Assembly: GCA_964030785.1 (NCBI GenBank)
Contig: OZ034967.1
Coordinates: 72,729,613 to 72,793,612 of the forward strand
Length of the DNA stretch: 64,000 bases
Direction: 5' to 3'
Origin: Siderastrea siderea
Taxonomy: Eukaryota; Cnidaria; Anthozoa; Scleractinia; Rhizangiidae
A program made the position numbers and the translations under genes. Each line of letters opens with the position of its first letter. Position 1 is the first letter of the stretch. The notes under the pieces were generated by a model that had not been told where the DNA came from, did no database searches, and worked only from the letters and a program-made list of their open reading frames with translations. Positions 1 through 14,200 of this stretch are shown here, in pieces.

Positions 1-367
1 AACTGTCAGTCAAATGTGAGGGTGGGGATGGGAAAATAGGTGAAATGCCCTCACAAGTTCCACAACTAGCCTGTCACCCCCACCCTGCCCCCAGCTGAAC
101 AACGATGAGTGAATGAAACGATGGCACAACATCCCCAAATGCATGTCACTGGAATCGTTCTTTGACGGCACCTTTCAATGAGGCGAGAATTCTGAAGTTC
201 AAGACTCGACCAACGGTTGTGTTTTTCACTGAAATTGATCCTCTCATAGGAAGCCCAAGCATAATATTTGAATATCATTAAAAATGGCGTTTTAAAATAT
301 AAGACTTTGTATGGGATTTCGAAGCGAACATTTTGAGCAATACATAACAACGAACTAACTGAATAAA

Positions 368-756
368 TAAATGTAAAGAAGATCCTCGCAGTTATTAACG
401 CAACTTATGCAGTTGCGAAAAGAAAGCCTGAAAAAATCAGGCTTGCCGGGATTCGAACCCTGACCTCTGCGATACCGGTGCAGCGCTCTAACCAATTGAG
501 CTAATAAGCCAACTGGGAGCTGGTCATTAAATTGGCTCGTAATATACCCGGGAAAGATGAAGATGAAATTATAAATATATGAAATTCATATATTTGAACT
601 GCGGAATGAAGAAATAAATGTAAAAAAGATCCTCGCAGTTATTAACGCAACTGCATAAGTTGCGTTAATAACTGCGAGGATCTTCTTTACATTTATTTCT
701 TCATTCCGCAGTTCAAATGTATGAATTTCATATATTTATAATTTTAACTGAATAAA
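368..756. mobile_element. 389-bp insertion with 11-bp target duplication, tRNA-like head and a palindrome
   Basis: AACTGAATAAA occurs at 357-367 and again at 746-756, and the uninterrupted arm on the right side has only one version. Between them are a tRNA-like sequence (438-511) and a near-perfect palindrome (about 567-745). A third copy of the palindrome arm (starting ATCCTCGCAGTTATT) is at about 380-418. The 11-base duplication suggests target-primed or staggered insertion (inference). Confidence 0.6.
438..511 (-). repeat. tRNA-like sequence, probably a SINE head
   Basis: Read on the minus strand: an A-box (TTAGCTCAATTGG) and B-box (GGTTCGAATCC) at tRNA spacing, with D- and T-arm folds. 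The anticodon loop would read CCGGTAT, with cytosine at the normally invariant U33 position, and the anticodon stem has a mismatch. It is embedded in a repetitive insertion. A functional tRNA is therefore unlikely; a tRNA-derived repeat is the better call. Confidence 0.55.
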
Positions 757-2581
757 GTTCATGAAACATAACATAGTGTTGTTCGCTATTCTTACAAAGC
801 ATTTTGAGCAATTTTAGGTCCATTTACTTAACTGTGTTAGTACTTGTATAATACATTGACAAGGAAGGAGTCATTTGGCCCGATGTAGCCACTATCACCG
901 CTCGACACGTTTCGGAATTCGCTCGAATTTACCCACAAATATAGTTCAAGCTCCCATTCTAACTTAGCGACTTGACGAAAGGAAGACATACAAGTGATTT
1001 TCTCAAAACCAATTGCACATACCTCGTGTCCCAAAAGAATTATCCACTGCACAAAATCATAATAGCATCTCAAAATAGGCCGCCATGGATCCCTGAGGAT
1101 CCCGATAGTCCCATTTGACCGCGGTCGGCACTGGACACCAGTCAAATTATTCCCTTATGGGGAGGGGCACACCCGTTTTGGTCGTGTTACAATTGTAGTA
1201 ACTACGACCCGGTGCGGACACAAATTGTCGCTCCAACGTAGCCTGTTTCGCGCGAGAAAGGTGGAATCGCTGCGCGGGACTCCGTGACCTTGTGGAGAGA
1301 ATTAAGTTATGGAAAGAAATTAAAACGGTCTTGGCCGTTAGAAAATGAAAACGAGTCAAGCAAAAAAGAAAGTGAACCGTGTTTCTCCTTCCTCCTATGT
1401 TTCTATTCATGCGTGGTAAATTGAATATATTTGCGTTCATGTACAAAACATTTGTAATACAGGTCAGTCTACTGCGTAAATTTTAAACACGTACTCTGCG
1501 TGAATTGAATGTGTTCAATTTTTTGGAATCGTCGATAGGTTTTATATATCAGATATATTTTTTCGAACCGAAGTCGGCAAATTCATTTAAATTCATATCC
1601 TCACTCGCGTGAAAATGTTTTATTTTAAAATTGTTATTGTATATACTATATCTATTTCTATATTTGCATGAAGCCGGTCAGGTAACCTACTTATTGAAAA
1701 AAACAAGAAAATATACACCCTGAAAATGGATCTAAATTCAGAAATGCCAGTGCCGACCGCGGTCAAATGGGACTATCGGGATCCTCACGGATCCACGGCG
1801 GCCTATTTTGAGATGCTATTATGATTTTGTGCAGTGGATAATTCTTTTGGGACACGAGGTATGTGCAATTGGTTTTGAGAAAATCACTCGTATGTCTTCC
1901 TTTTGTCAAGTCGCTAAGTCAGAATGGGAGCCTGAACTATATTTGTGGGTAAATTCGAGCGAATTCCGAAACGTGTCGAGCGGTGACAGTGGCTAAATCG
2001 GGCCAAATGACTTCTTCCTTGTCAATGTATTATACATGTACTAATACACAGTAAAGTAAATGGACCTAAAATTGTTCAAAATGCTTTGTAAGGATAGCAA
2101 ACAACACCATGTAATGTTTCATGAACTTTATTTAGTCAGTTTGCTGTTGTGCTGCTCAAAATGTTCGCTTCGAAATCCCATACAAAGTCTTATATTTTGA
2201 AACGCCATTTTTAATAATATTCAAATATTATGCTTGGGTGTCCTGTGATCCTCTTAGCGGAAGTATAGCAAAAACAAATAGCTCTAGGTCACCGCTTTCA
2301 AGGTGCCACGTTCGTGTGCTCCGATTGGTGGATTTTGATCCACTTTGTTTTGCATGATGCGTTCAGTTGTCAGCCACACAAAGAGACAATTAAAGACAGT
2401 AGCCCTGTCGGTACAAAAGGCTATCAAAAGGAGCCTGTCAAAATTTAAAAAATTAGCTCAAAAGACTCAAAAGGTAATTTTAAGCAATGGCAATTAAAAT
2501 TGCGATAATCAATTATCTGTCAGGTTTTAAAGTTCGTATGCCATTGAAAGTCGCAGAAATTACTCGTGTAAGAGTAAGACT

Positions 2582-5500
2582 CTACTTGCCTTGATCCTGA
2601 GAACTCTCCTCCAAGTCTCTACCGGGGTCGGGCAACAAAGGAAGGATCACTTTCTGCAGGCCATCAGAGATGAACTCAGCATAAGGTTGCTGCAAGATAA
2701 GATGGCAAACCACTGTATGCCGAGACGTTAGTTTATCACTCTCCTGTTTAAAGCGCTGAACTGCCGCAAACAAAACTAAACAAATCATGTTGAGCTCCTT
2801 TAAAACTGCAAAGCGAGCGTTCCTATATATTGGTCCTTTGTGTTCTCTCAAGCCCACGTTATCGCTGGACGAACTAGCTTGGTAAAGCTGCAAAATAAGC
2901 CTGACTTCTGAAGCTGGACTCGCTGTTACAAGGCGATCTTGAAGCGGGCGATTCCACACGAGACATTTTCTAAACCAACGTACAAGTGAAAGCAAGCGAA
3001 CTGGAGTTTGGCTTTCATTGTTCAGAATACAAAAGTTACCAAGCTTCCTGTCCGCAGCTGATTTATCAGAAAATGATAACCCGAACCGCCACACAAGAAG
3101 AATGACCTCGTCTGTTTCTGAGCCTAAAGAAGGCTTCCAAGTTGTGAGTACTGATAGCAAGAAAGACAAGCTTTCCGTCTTGAGTTTGTTATAATCACAA
3201 TCTGTGCAGGGTGGTGAATCGGGTTGGTCACGACTACTGCACTTTTCCTTCAGGCTCACAGAAGATAGCAGTTGGTTCATTGCGCCTGTTTCGTCAAATG
3301 TCGCACACCATAAGTGTAACAGGCTCAAAATACGGTCACGTGACAAGCCAGAAAGCTGCCCATTGGTCGTTAGATAGCTAATGATGGATGATAGTACTTG
3401 TAAGAAGGTAAAGGTATCGCGTACACCTGGTCGCAATCTGAAAATCAAGCAAACCACGTGGTCACTTGGCCACCAAGGTTGCAATCTCTAGGGTCTGAGA
3501 GGATACTCCCTATAAGCTACATGCGTGCGTTCTCCCTTAGGTTAAGGTTACTCCGGACCTTCGCGGGTGTCCTCCCGTGTCCTCAGGAAAAAAATTCATA
3601 TGCGTGCCATTTTAAAGGGACACACGGCAAACTATATGTCGTTGGAAAGCTTAATAAATGTAGATTTCGGAAGAAAATATGAACTGCCAGTTTTTTAATT
3701 CTACAAAAGAAAATTGCAAAAATGACCGCCAAAATGAACATGCGTCATTCAGTTAAACAAATGAATTAATAGGGTATCAAAATTCGGCAGATTTCTGTGA
3801 AATTTGGCCTGAACGTTCCTTAGCTGTTGTGAAACAAAAGTGTGTCGGGGATTTTTGAAATTTAGAATATTTCACCCGTGGCGATCTTCAATGCACCGCC
3901 AATCGCACATTCTTTGCTGCTCGAACTTGACAAATTAATTAAAAATAACCAGTCAGAATATCGAAAAATGCTGACACACTTTTGATGATTGATCCTTTGA
4001 GATTAACACTTTGCAGTTATTTTGCCAATGCGCTTGAATTCGATACCCTATTAATTCAATTGAATTTTCATTTTCGTGATTGTTTGCGATTTTCTTTTGC
4101 GGAATTGAAGAAACCGGCAATTTATATTTTTTCTCGAAATCTACATTTATTAAGCTTTCCAACGATATATACTTTGCCGTGTTTTCCTTTAAAATGGCGC
4201 GCATACGAATTTTTCCCCGAGGACACCCGCGAAGGTCCGGAGTAACCTTACAAGGAGTATGGCTTCTGAGCCACAACAGTCTGAATAACGTGAAAAAGTT
4301 GACCAATTTTATCTCAAACGGGGGGATGCTTCACCCGTGGTCTGAAATAATGTTCAGTTTTATTTGTTTGACATGAAATAGGCTAAGGACGTTACGGGTA
4401 GGGTTGCCATTGAAATAGGCTCTCACATAGGTTGGTTAGAAAGAAGGTCCGGTCGTGGAGTTCCGTGCCGCACAAACCCGCCAATTCCACACGCTTTGTC
4501 GTTTGGGCTTATTCCTAACCACAGCTAGAAATGATCTGGTCAAAAGTTGACTCCTTACCTGAGTTGCTCAAGAAGAGTCCAGCAAACTAAAGCGCACTCT
4601 TGAGCTACATTTGGAGGCAGACGAACAGCTTTCACTTCCTCGTGGACGTTTTTATCGTCCCTGTCGCTAGAAGTTTCAGCCCTCTTTTCAATGCTTCCTC
4701 GGTGCAGTGTGAACCACACGGTGTGAACCAAGTTCAAACTTGTGCTAAGTCTTTCAGGACTAACAAAGAAAGAATAAAATTGTCTTTTTACATCGTTTCA
4801 GTAAACTCGAATTTGGCGATATACAATGTAGTTAGAGCCTACATTTCCCATTTCCTCTGAAAAAATCGCTTTCCATTTTTCAATCTTAAACGACACAAGC
4901 CAAGAGCGGTCCCTCCTTTTGTTCGTGGGTCGCTGAGCACAAACAAAAAAGGCATAACACAAATGAAACAAATGTTACACTGCAATTCGCCGTCCTTCAA
5001 CATCCTTACCCCGTGTGAATGTCGCTTACTAATTGTGTGCCGCTTTTTGTTTAACGACCACAGAAAGGACTATGTCATGGGGCATTTGCTGGCGTTTTGT
5101 CAAAACTATGCAAAAATTATGATAAAGCACCGTAAGTTGCTCACAAACAAGAAGCTCCTACAACACCAACAGGAAGCCATCAAATGAATTTTTGCGAGGA
5201 TAGCAAACTATTTTAATGTTGGTCCAACGCTTTCAAGTTGTATTCCAATTCCATCCTGGTGATCCGAAGATACGCCAAAGATACATGTACTTATTAATAG
5301 TTTTACTGCATTATTGGACTGGAACCAGATGGTTTCCATAAATGTAACTGCAAATTTTGGTTTTTCAAAGTGTTACTGAAGAAAACTGACATAGTTCCTT
5401 TCAGGGAAGGCGCTAGTCTACATACAATAAGGCCATGAAATGAACTGTTATCGAACTGTCATCGACAAACTGACTATTTTCTTGACAACTGACAAGTTAA

Positions 5501-8500
5501 CTCAGCCTTTAAAAACGCGACGATTGTCGATAAAAACAATTGAGGTACCTTTTGTAGCACAAAGAATGGATCCAGGCCACAATGCCATAGTTTTTGGCCA
5601 GGTCATAAGCAGCTGGGTGAATCTTCAGAGCTGATTGCAGCAGATGAGTAACCAAGTCCTACAGAAACCAGGACGAAATTTACTGTGATATGTCTCCACG
5701 TAATATGAGACAAATAACAGTCAATAAGGCCACCAGCAAATGAAAAGGGTAACCTAGCAAACTACTGCGAGCAACCTTGTGAAGGACTAGCACTCCATCC
5801 ACATGCTACATGCCTCAGTAACTGGGTTGAACCCTGTGCTCGTGTGGGTGTCCTGTGGTTCGTGTGAAACGTGTTCAACTTACAAATTGGTCTTACAATC
5901 GAATGAAAAGCACTTAAAAGAGATAATAGAAAAGCTTAAAAATGAAGGGAAGTAGTAACATTGACACTTGAACTGAAGAGGAAAATCGTACCAAAGTTCA
6001 TTAAGCATCTCTGTTTGTTACAGAGCTCAGTTATCACAAAATTCATCAAATAACTTGAATATTTCGTTGATAAAGAATCACGAGCAAAGATAGGATGACA
6101 GCACTCTCCTTTCTTACTAATAACTGGGTTCTCTGTCAAGCAGTCTTTTCTGCGACGATCAGATCCTCTATTACTTTCTATTACATCTCCTCTTTTATAA
6201 AAAAGATAAAGAGACCTACGAAACTAGATTTGATGTACTACTACATGGCGCAGTTATACCTGAGAGTGCTGATCGCTGACTGGTGAGTCATGGTAACTCA
6301 GTGCCAGTTCAATCACGTGACGTCGTTTGTACAGATAATAATCAGGACTGTCCTTCATTCCATCCAGTAGCAACTGTAGCATCCAGGACCGCTCAGCCAC
6401 GTGCTACGAAGTGAAAAAAAGGAGCGGGAAGATTAATAGAGCGTAACCCAAAATAAGGATCTTGTGCGGTGCAAGAAATGGGTATTACTACTAACATAAC
6501 TCAGTGGCTATATGCCATTTTCTTCTATTTTTAACACGTCTTTCTCTTATTACGAGCTTCAAACGTAGATGAGATGTTCGCTTACTAGACTGCAAAACAA
6601 GGTCGGAACAATTTACAGTTCGTGGAGATGAGCAAAGCGCCGAAATTTATGCGTGCCTCGCCAGCCAAAACGGGGGCGGAGAGAATCTCTGCCCAGTCTC
6701 ATTCACCAATTTTACACTCGCTAGTTTTGGTTCCCCTGACTTGTGTTCTAAGCCCGCAGGAGTTAGTAGGCCGGACTAAATCAGACAAAATGCGGACTTT
6801 CTCGTAGTCTTCATATTTTCTGCTTACATTCTTAGTCATCTTAGAATCACACAATCCATAATTTCCAACGTGTTTTAGGTTGACATTTTAGGACCTAACT
6901 CTCAGAAGCTTACTCTTTACCTGCATGGTGCTGCTGTTAAACATAACGTAAAACAGTGGCAGATCTCTGAGATCCAAGGCAGGTCTCTGCAGCAGATAAC
7001 TGTTCATCGTAATGAAGAAAGGATGCTCTAAGGAGAGAAAATCGAAAAAAGGTACCACAATCAGCTATTCATTTAAGCATGGTTTTAAAAAGGTACATTA
7101 AAATTCAACGCTGATTGTCAATGTATATACGGTAGCTGGGAGAATGGCTTTTGATGGCTTTTCAGTACTTTGCATGAAAACCAAATATTTGTATGTTGTC
7201 TTTTACTCAGTAATTTAGCCTATTTGAAACACCCCGACCTCTTTTGGCAGAGGTAATTAGAAGGGTTAGGCTTTTGACAGTGACGAGACAGTACAATGCG
7301 CTATGAAAACTTACGTGTTGAAAACTATTCGTTTTCAAATTAAAACTAACCTGGTTTAAGTAGAATGTAGGCCACACGAGCTATAAAGCACACCATCACA
7401 CTAGATAAACGGCAATTGGCTTCTGTAATTCCATTCTTCAAACTCTTTAACAGATGAAAAATCTGAAAAAAGATAACGAATAAAAATTGCTTTTACAGCG
7501 GTTTTGCAAAAAACATTTGGACCGGTTTTGCTTATTACCGCCTGTGATTACTTCAGGAACTTGCGCCCTCTTAGGAGTAAACATAAATGACCAATTGCAA
7601 CACGCTCACGTGTGTGTTTCGGTGTCTGGCGCACTCGAGTTCTAATTGGTTCAATGAGATATTTACGTCTGTTGTAATGTGCCGGTAATTACCACTTTGG
7701 ATTTGGTTTAACGATGCTGAACTGAAAGCGCTCTAGCAACTCAATGCATGCTTACTTGTTCGTGAATGAAGACAAACACTATTTCACCATAAGCTGCTCC
7801 TAACTGTTCTTGCAAATCCAAGAGGGATTCTTACAGCCCACACCAGCCTTATAAGAGGTGATCTGAAGAACGATTGGGCCCGAGGATGTTACACTAAACG
7901 AAGGTATTTACATTTCTCTCATAGAAATAAAAAAAGAACAGCGCCTGGCACAGACCTGCTTTCGCTCCTTAAACCTGGCCCCTTCGAGATGCATCATAAA
8001 CCTCGTGAGCACGTGATATCCAGCTTGGCGCACGTGTGCGTCACGTGATGACAAAGAGGCTACTGTGAAGCTTAAGCAACCTTGCTCTACAAACTTTCGA
8101 CAGTCCACTTGATAATCTAGTAAACAGGACAAAATAATACCGCTGCTATCAGATCCAATTACTTAAACTTTATGCCGTGATAATTTAACGTTTAGCGAAG
8201 GTTTTTAATTAACAGCCTATGAATGAATAGGCTCTCACAGTTGAGCGATGGGATGGACAAAAGAAATATCGATTGCGCAGTGTTGTTATAGCTGACAAAC
8301 ACTCGGTCATAAGAACCGTTTTGTCTCGTATTTCACTGCATGCATATTATTTTTTTGTCAAGTCGCTTTCGTATAAATTTTCTACACGTGCAAAGGAACT
8401 TGTAATATATTTTCGGTTTTCATGGACATCGGTTTATTCCGAGCAAGGACTATTCGTGCGTTATACGTAGGACAAGTTATTCTAGTTGATTACTCTGAAA

Positions 8501-11216
8501 ACGTTTATTAGAGAAGACTAAATACACGGAAAAGTTTATAGTTTCGTGTTCATAAGGTATCGTTTCGCTAATCGATTTTTCTTCCGTCCTTTACCCCACT
8601 TAAGAGACTGCTCACAGCTTATTTCTTAAATGCTACAATTTAAGGTAGAAATAGTCAAGTTACTAACTTGGAGCCAAGAGACAGCTGAATAATGGCAGAA
8701 GAAAGCACGGGTCATAAACGTCTTGGAGATACTCATGGGAAAGCTCAAGCTGGACGTGAGGCTGCAAAAGAGAAAACGTTTAAAGAATCGTTTATTTTGT
8801 ACACTTTTTCTTCATCTACAGCATCTCATTTGGTTTTCAAAATCAGAAGGGCCTGTAACAGGCTACCATTGGCCAGTATGGGAATAAACAAATAAGTAGT
8901 TAGCTTGGCTGTTGAAGTGCCAGAATGGAGCAGGGGAAGTTAGGGGTGTCAGTCGCGGGTTGATCACTAACCTGGGTATTAAAATAACTGCAAAGATCAT
9001 GCTGGCATCCATGGGCGAGGACGTGAAAACTTAAGGTTTCCTTTCTTTCATCTCCACATATTAATTCAAAGGAGCCATTAAAACAGGCATGATATCATTC
9101 GACATGAGAAGGGCAAGCGACCTCTATATGTATGTGTGTTTCTGAGGAATTTTTTAAAATAACCTCAAGATCCTCCTTTCGGATGTCTAAAATGCATTGT
9201 GTTAAATTATCTGACTATGCCATGAAAACAACTTACAATCCTCGCCAATATTTCTTGGGACAACTTAGAAACCCGTGCCCAATTGTCCAACTATCCTACA
9301 CTCCTCGAGTCCATCCCCTTTTTCCCCTTCTCCTTTGTTCAATGTTGACAGAGGAACTCTTTGACCCTCCCCGGTCAACTTTAAAAGCGATGCGTAGGCT
9401 TTAGGTTTTATCAAAACTTGAAATCGACATTGTATGCGGGAGAGAGGAGACAGGCCTGCAGTGTAAGATTTTATGTAAATGTCCTAACAATAAAACCCAT
9501 TCAAACCTGCAGAATTCTGCTCTGTGGGAATGAAACCGCTGACTGATCCATTTTACTGGCATCCAATTGTTCTAGTACTTCAGTTACACTTGGTTGTTGC
9601 CATAGTGATGGACCCAGGCTTTTTGCGGTTTGGTGATGGTTTGCAGCAGCTGAGCCCCAAAGGAAAGGTCTAAGAAAAGGATACAAGTATAAATTACCAC
9701 CAATAGTTATGCAGTTTTCCCCAAAAAATACGCGTTGAAAAACTATTTGCAACATCTGAATTGAACACCTCTACGCCAGTAGTATGTTTTGGATGGCTTT
9801 GGATCTAGTTGTTCAGTTAGTTAAGGAAAAAAAGAGCAACACTGAATGACGTGATAGAGGAAAGGAAACAGAAAAGTTAAAACTCTTCCCTTCCCTACCG
9901 TCCAGTTCAACGTCATCTACGCTGAAAGTTCGCAACAAGTTCGCAGAAAGTTCGTCAAAAGTTTCCAAGAAACGTTTTCTTATTCTATTCTGGATATAAA
10001 CTATTTTGGCTTATTTGTCAAGTTTATATGTTACTCAATCAACAATTTGTCACGACTAAGAGGTGTCCAAGTTTGCACTGACACCCCAAAGGGACGAAAA
10101 TATGTTCCATCAGCATACCGTGTCCACATTTAACATACCGTTAGTAATTAAACCTATAAGGCGTCAATGATATAGCTCTCTCTAGTACCTGTAATTCTTG
10201 AACGACGTGTGGTTCTTCTCGTATAAGTTTAACAAGTATAGAATTGACTGATCTGAAAACAGACAACAGCATAAGAACCAAAGAACCTTTATATCCGTAA
10301 AACAACTGCTTGCTTTACCAGAGTCAAAGTGTATGACTTATTTCACAGCAATTTTCATCAACAACGATCATCAGCATGGGATCAAGGTGAGGTACAAGTT
10401 GGGTATGGATCGTCTGGCAAAGTGGGGACAAGAGACGCAGGGTGAGTTGGCCCAATGCTAGGCGTGACTGCTAACGCCAGACGTTAACATAGTGACTTTA
10501 ACTGGAGTGAACGTCTGACGTTAGAGGGTATGCCGGATGTTACGTTTTCTGGCGGATCCAGGAATTTTGAAGAGGGGGCTGACCTGGAAGAACGATATCG
10601 GAGCAATCAGAAACAAAGTCGTCTGAGTGATTGTTTTGTTCCCTTTCTTAATTTCAAGCTTAGACGACCCCAAAGAGGGGGGTAGTTAGCCACCCCACCC
10701 ACCCCCCCGCCGGATCCGCCCCTGCTCGCCCTGGATTGGCTGGAAGGGACGGCGCATTGGAAAGAAAGTTGTCTCTGGCTTAGCCTGTTAGTGATTATTT
10801 TGGACAAAACACCTTATATTGCTCTTCATGACAGCATATTCCCAGATGTGCAGTTTTCGAAAGACCCTCCCAAAAACAGGGTTGATTGTGCTATTTTGTG
10901 ATGTGTTATGATTTTGCAGTAAGTGGGACTTTCAGTTTCCTTGGTGTGTTTCCTCTGGACGCCGGCAGTATGCACCAAGTCAAGATGTTCAGGATCACAC
11001 GACAGCTGAAGGCATTGAGGATCCAATAATGTATTAACCACGCAGACCACATGCAACGTGAGGGTATAAAGATGAGTAGAATAGTCTAAATCTTCCCGTA
11101 CGCACCTATGATTGACAATGAGGCAGAGTAAGCTGCAAACAGCACAGGCAGGTGTGAGGCCTTGCAGCAGGTAGGACTCATCTCCACAATTGATACCATC
11201 AGCTCAATTAGGGCTT
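2582..11216 (-). CDS. URB1: URB1 exons 26-36: C-terminal NopRA1-type region and stop
   Basis: Encodes residues about 1568-2274. Exon 26 has HLPVLFAAYSASLSI (human HLPVLLGAYGATLSV). Exons 27-28 have DQSILYLLNLYEKN and FLWGSAAANHHQTAKSLG, then SLWQQPSVTEVLEQLD, all close to human. Exon 29 has YDPCFLLPLF. Exon 30 has YQVDCRKFVEQG and HLEGARFKE (human VDCRKFLDSN and HLEGARFRE). Exon 36 (856 nt) encodes the last 285 residues: a helical tract with RLLSLVRWFRKCLVWN, then an acidic Ser/Asp/Glu tail ending DQGK. This last exon is more diverged from human but has no internal stop. Intron 35 (3438-4558) holds a foldback element. Confidence 0.93.
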
Positions 11217-14200
11217 CTGTGAATAAACAATTGATTAAAAATCTTCTTACACAAAGTATTAAACTATCTCAAAGAAGCACTGTCACGCATGATTTTAAGC
11301 AACTACAGAATATTATTAGTTTTGCCTTTCTTCCTCTTCTCCATGGTACTCTGCCAATGTCACTAATGATTCTGAGCATCGCATGCAGACCACTAAGTGT
11401 GGGCTTGAAGCCCCTAAACTGGCGGTGGAAATTTGTTTTGAATAGATCAGGTGTAACCTGTTGTTAAGGTGTTGTTAATTAAGTCCTAGGGAAGAGCAGT
11501 CTTGAGACACTTCACTCGTGCTTTGTCAAGAGTCCATAAATCGTAGAAACCGATATTGTTGGCGAGGGCAACTAATAGTCACGAATGTGGAAATGACATC
11601 GCCCCAAAATGGTGTTTCAAAAAAACCTTGGTAAAACCTCCGTAAAACTGACCTAAATTTCCACAACGAGTCTCATCCGACCAGGTTTAGGAAAGTCGTG
11701 GATTTGACTCTTGTTGGGGACTCAGATTTTTCCCTTAACCCTTAAAGAAACCAATATCAACATGCTGGCATTTTCTCTTCTCAGGACTGCATATAATTCT
11801 TAATGGAACAAGTTGAGAGAATGTCTTTAAAAATCTACACATTTCATCTTTGGTGATCACTTTCTTCATTCTCATGACCTGAATGTTTGACCATGCAGGG
11901 ATATTGTAAGGAGAAGTTAGATACTGGTCACTGTAAAGGCTTAACGGGTTAATAGTCCTATACACGTGACAGGCTGAATACAGTTAACCTACTAACCTCT
12001 AATGTCGGACTGTACATAAGTTCGTAATGTATTTCTCCCTGACATGTCTAGCGTTAAAAATGCCAGTAGCAGCGGCCAATAACAATCCTACCTTTTGTCT
12101 CCCTCTTTTTATCTTGTTTATCACTGAGGATGATTTCCAAGAACTGGGAATGGCTTAGCACCATCTCATACAGTGTGTCCAGGGACAAAAGTGTATCAGA
12201 AATACTCTTGTCATCAGCTTGCTCCTTGTACAGGGCTTTTATGATGCACTTCAAAGTTCTAAGAACGTTTGCACTTCCAAATCTGTACCTATCGGGACAA
12301 CAACAAAAACAATAATAAATAAGATTGCAATGAGTCTGAGGTCTAATAAAGGAAACAAAAAAAAACACCACTGCATACGCATGAAATGAAACTTAGTGTT
12401 GGGCAGTCATTAACCTAATACGCGGGGGATCTCATCGATCGTAGTGATTGCAGCATTACAACCTAGTTTCCGCAAGATTTTTTTTCAGCCATTACATGAA
12501 CCAGACTTCAGTTTCTTCACCTAAATTTACATGACATAGCGTTAACATACGGACATAACCAAGTTCCACTGTTATAACAAATTACTTAAATACCTTAAAG
12601 AGTCAGTTACAAAGCTGTTCCACGTTGAAACACAAAAGTCATCACTAGTGGTGAGTGTGTCTGAATTCTAAAGAAAATAAAAGAAATTATTGCAGTTATG
12701 AAGACAATAGCACATGGTTTCAGTAACCCTAACGTTTATAAACACAACCCGAGATGCGCCTTTAGTGGCTTGTCCTTTTGTAATTTTAGACGCCTTGCTG
12801 AACGGAACTTTAGTAAGAAATTCAACATGAACTGGCCATGCACAGGACACCCAGGCGCCGGTTTCGTGTAAAGCTTCCCAAGACATAAACGTTACAACCG
12901 TGTTACGTACCTTGCAAAATGATTCCAAGTAAGCCAAAGAATCCTTAAATACACCATCATCACCCTTCTTGTCAGCTAGAAAAATGAACCAAGCAACTAT
13001 ATTGTATCCACTGAGGCAAAACAGATGACAAAATACTAAAACTGTTTCAAAACTATTTCAGAGTTGAATGTCGTTCGTAACGTTCTTTTTTTAAAGTCGG
13101 TAAAAAAGAAACGGAATGTACTCACCTTCTCCATTCAAACTACTGGACAAGAACTCCATGCAGGCAAAGCAGAATTTGCTTGCAAAGCCAGCCTTCTCTC
13201 CATCGGTACAAGAGTGACTGCAAAGGCTCATTAATAAATGGTAACATATTTTCAGCTGACAACTGAAAACAGAACGTTAACTAAAGTTTAAATTTTTTCG
13301 TTTCATACCAAATTACACTAGGAAATAATATACAATAAACTATAAAGTGTATCAAGGTAATATGAAGCCCTTACATGTCCCACAGAGACGCATTCCTTAA
13401 AAGTTCGTTAAACTTCTTCCTGAGACTGTCATCTGAAAACGAAGACGAAACATAACAACGTTAGTGACGACGACAGCGTCTGTCTGTAAAACTAATACAC
13501 AAAAAATGATTGTCTGCAACATCTAAAACTGGAAAATATCAAATAACAAAATAACATATTAGAGTATGGTGAAATGTCACAACCTATGGCTTGAATATGA
13601 CATAGCGGAAATCTCAGTTTCCTCGATAGAGAGGCATTTCTCATGAGACAGGCAGAATGGTCAAAGCTTGTGGAGGCGCTATATGGTCCACAGAAGAGAG
13701 ACTTTTATTACCATCAAATGGCACCTGTTTATTTCACGCACATATTCTTACATTGTAAGTAAGACCAAGTAAGTAATTGTTCTCTTGCTCCTTTTTGGTC
13801 TGTTACACGGAAAGTGATAGTCATAACCTCACTACTAACAATGTGCCTAACAAAACATCAATCAGTGATGTATAACTCCTAACCTCTTTCCATGCTGTGA
13901 ATCAGGACAACAAGTACCCCCATACATGATTCCTGAAATGAAAACAGTGATATCAGCTTGAGAACTTTGTTGTACGGTGTATGATTCCCGAATGAATGGA
14001 GGCGGAGCCAACTGACTATTCGGACGAAATCCTCAATCCTAAAGAAAAAGTTTGAACAGTTTAGAATTAAGTTTTCCTGAATTCACTCATGAAACATTGG
14101 CGGCAAATTTGCAGTGCAGTCCCCAGTTGTTCAAAAGACGGATAACTTTCTCCACCGGGTAAACAGCTGTAAAGCAGATAAAATGTACTCCAACCAATAC

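Larger units (their letters stand above)
1..2581. repeat. Large inverted repeat downstream of URB1
   Basis: Core arms are about 765-1136 and 1747-2128, in opposite orientation and roughly 95 percent alike by eye. More diverged outer arms run about 160-365 and 2137-2320. The central spacer is about 1137-1746. Arms yield mirror-image open frames (for example near 837-1145 minus and 1808-1996 plus) with no recognisable domain, so I do not call them genes. The left arm is split by a separate insertion at 368-756. It is probably a DNA-transposon-derived foldback. I see no host gene in this interval. Confidence 0.75.

Noticed and set aside
837..1996. Two similar open frames in opposite orientation
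   Set aside because: They are the two arms of the inverted repeat read in mirror; no domain.
3953..4376. Overlapping open frames on both strands
   Set aside because: By-product of the long inverted repeats of a foldback element in URB1 intron 35.
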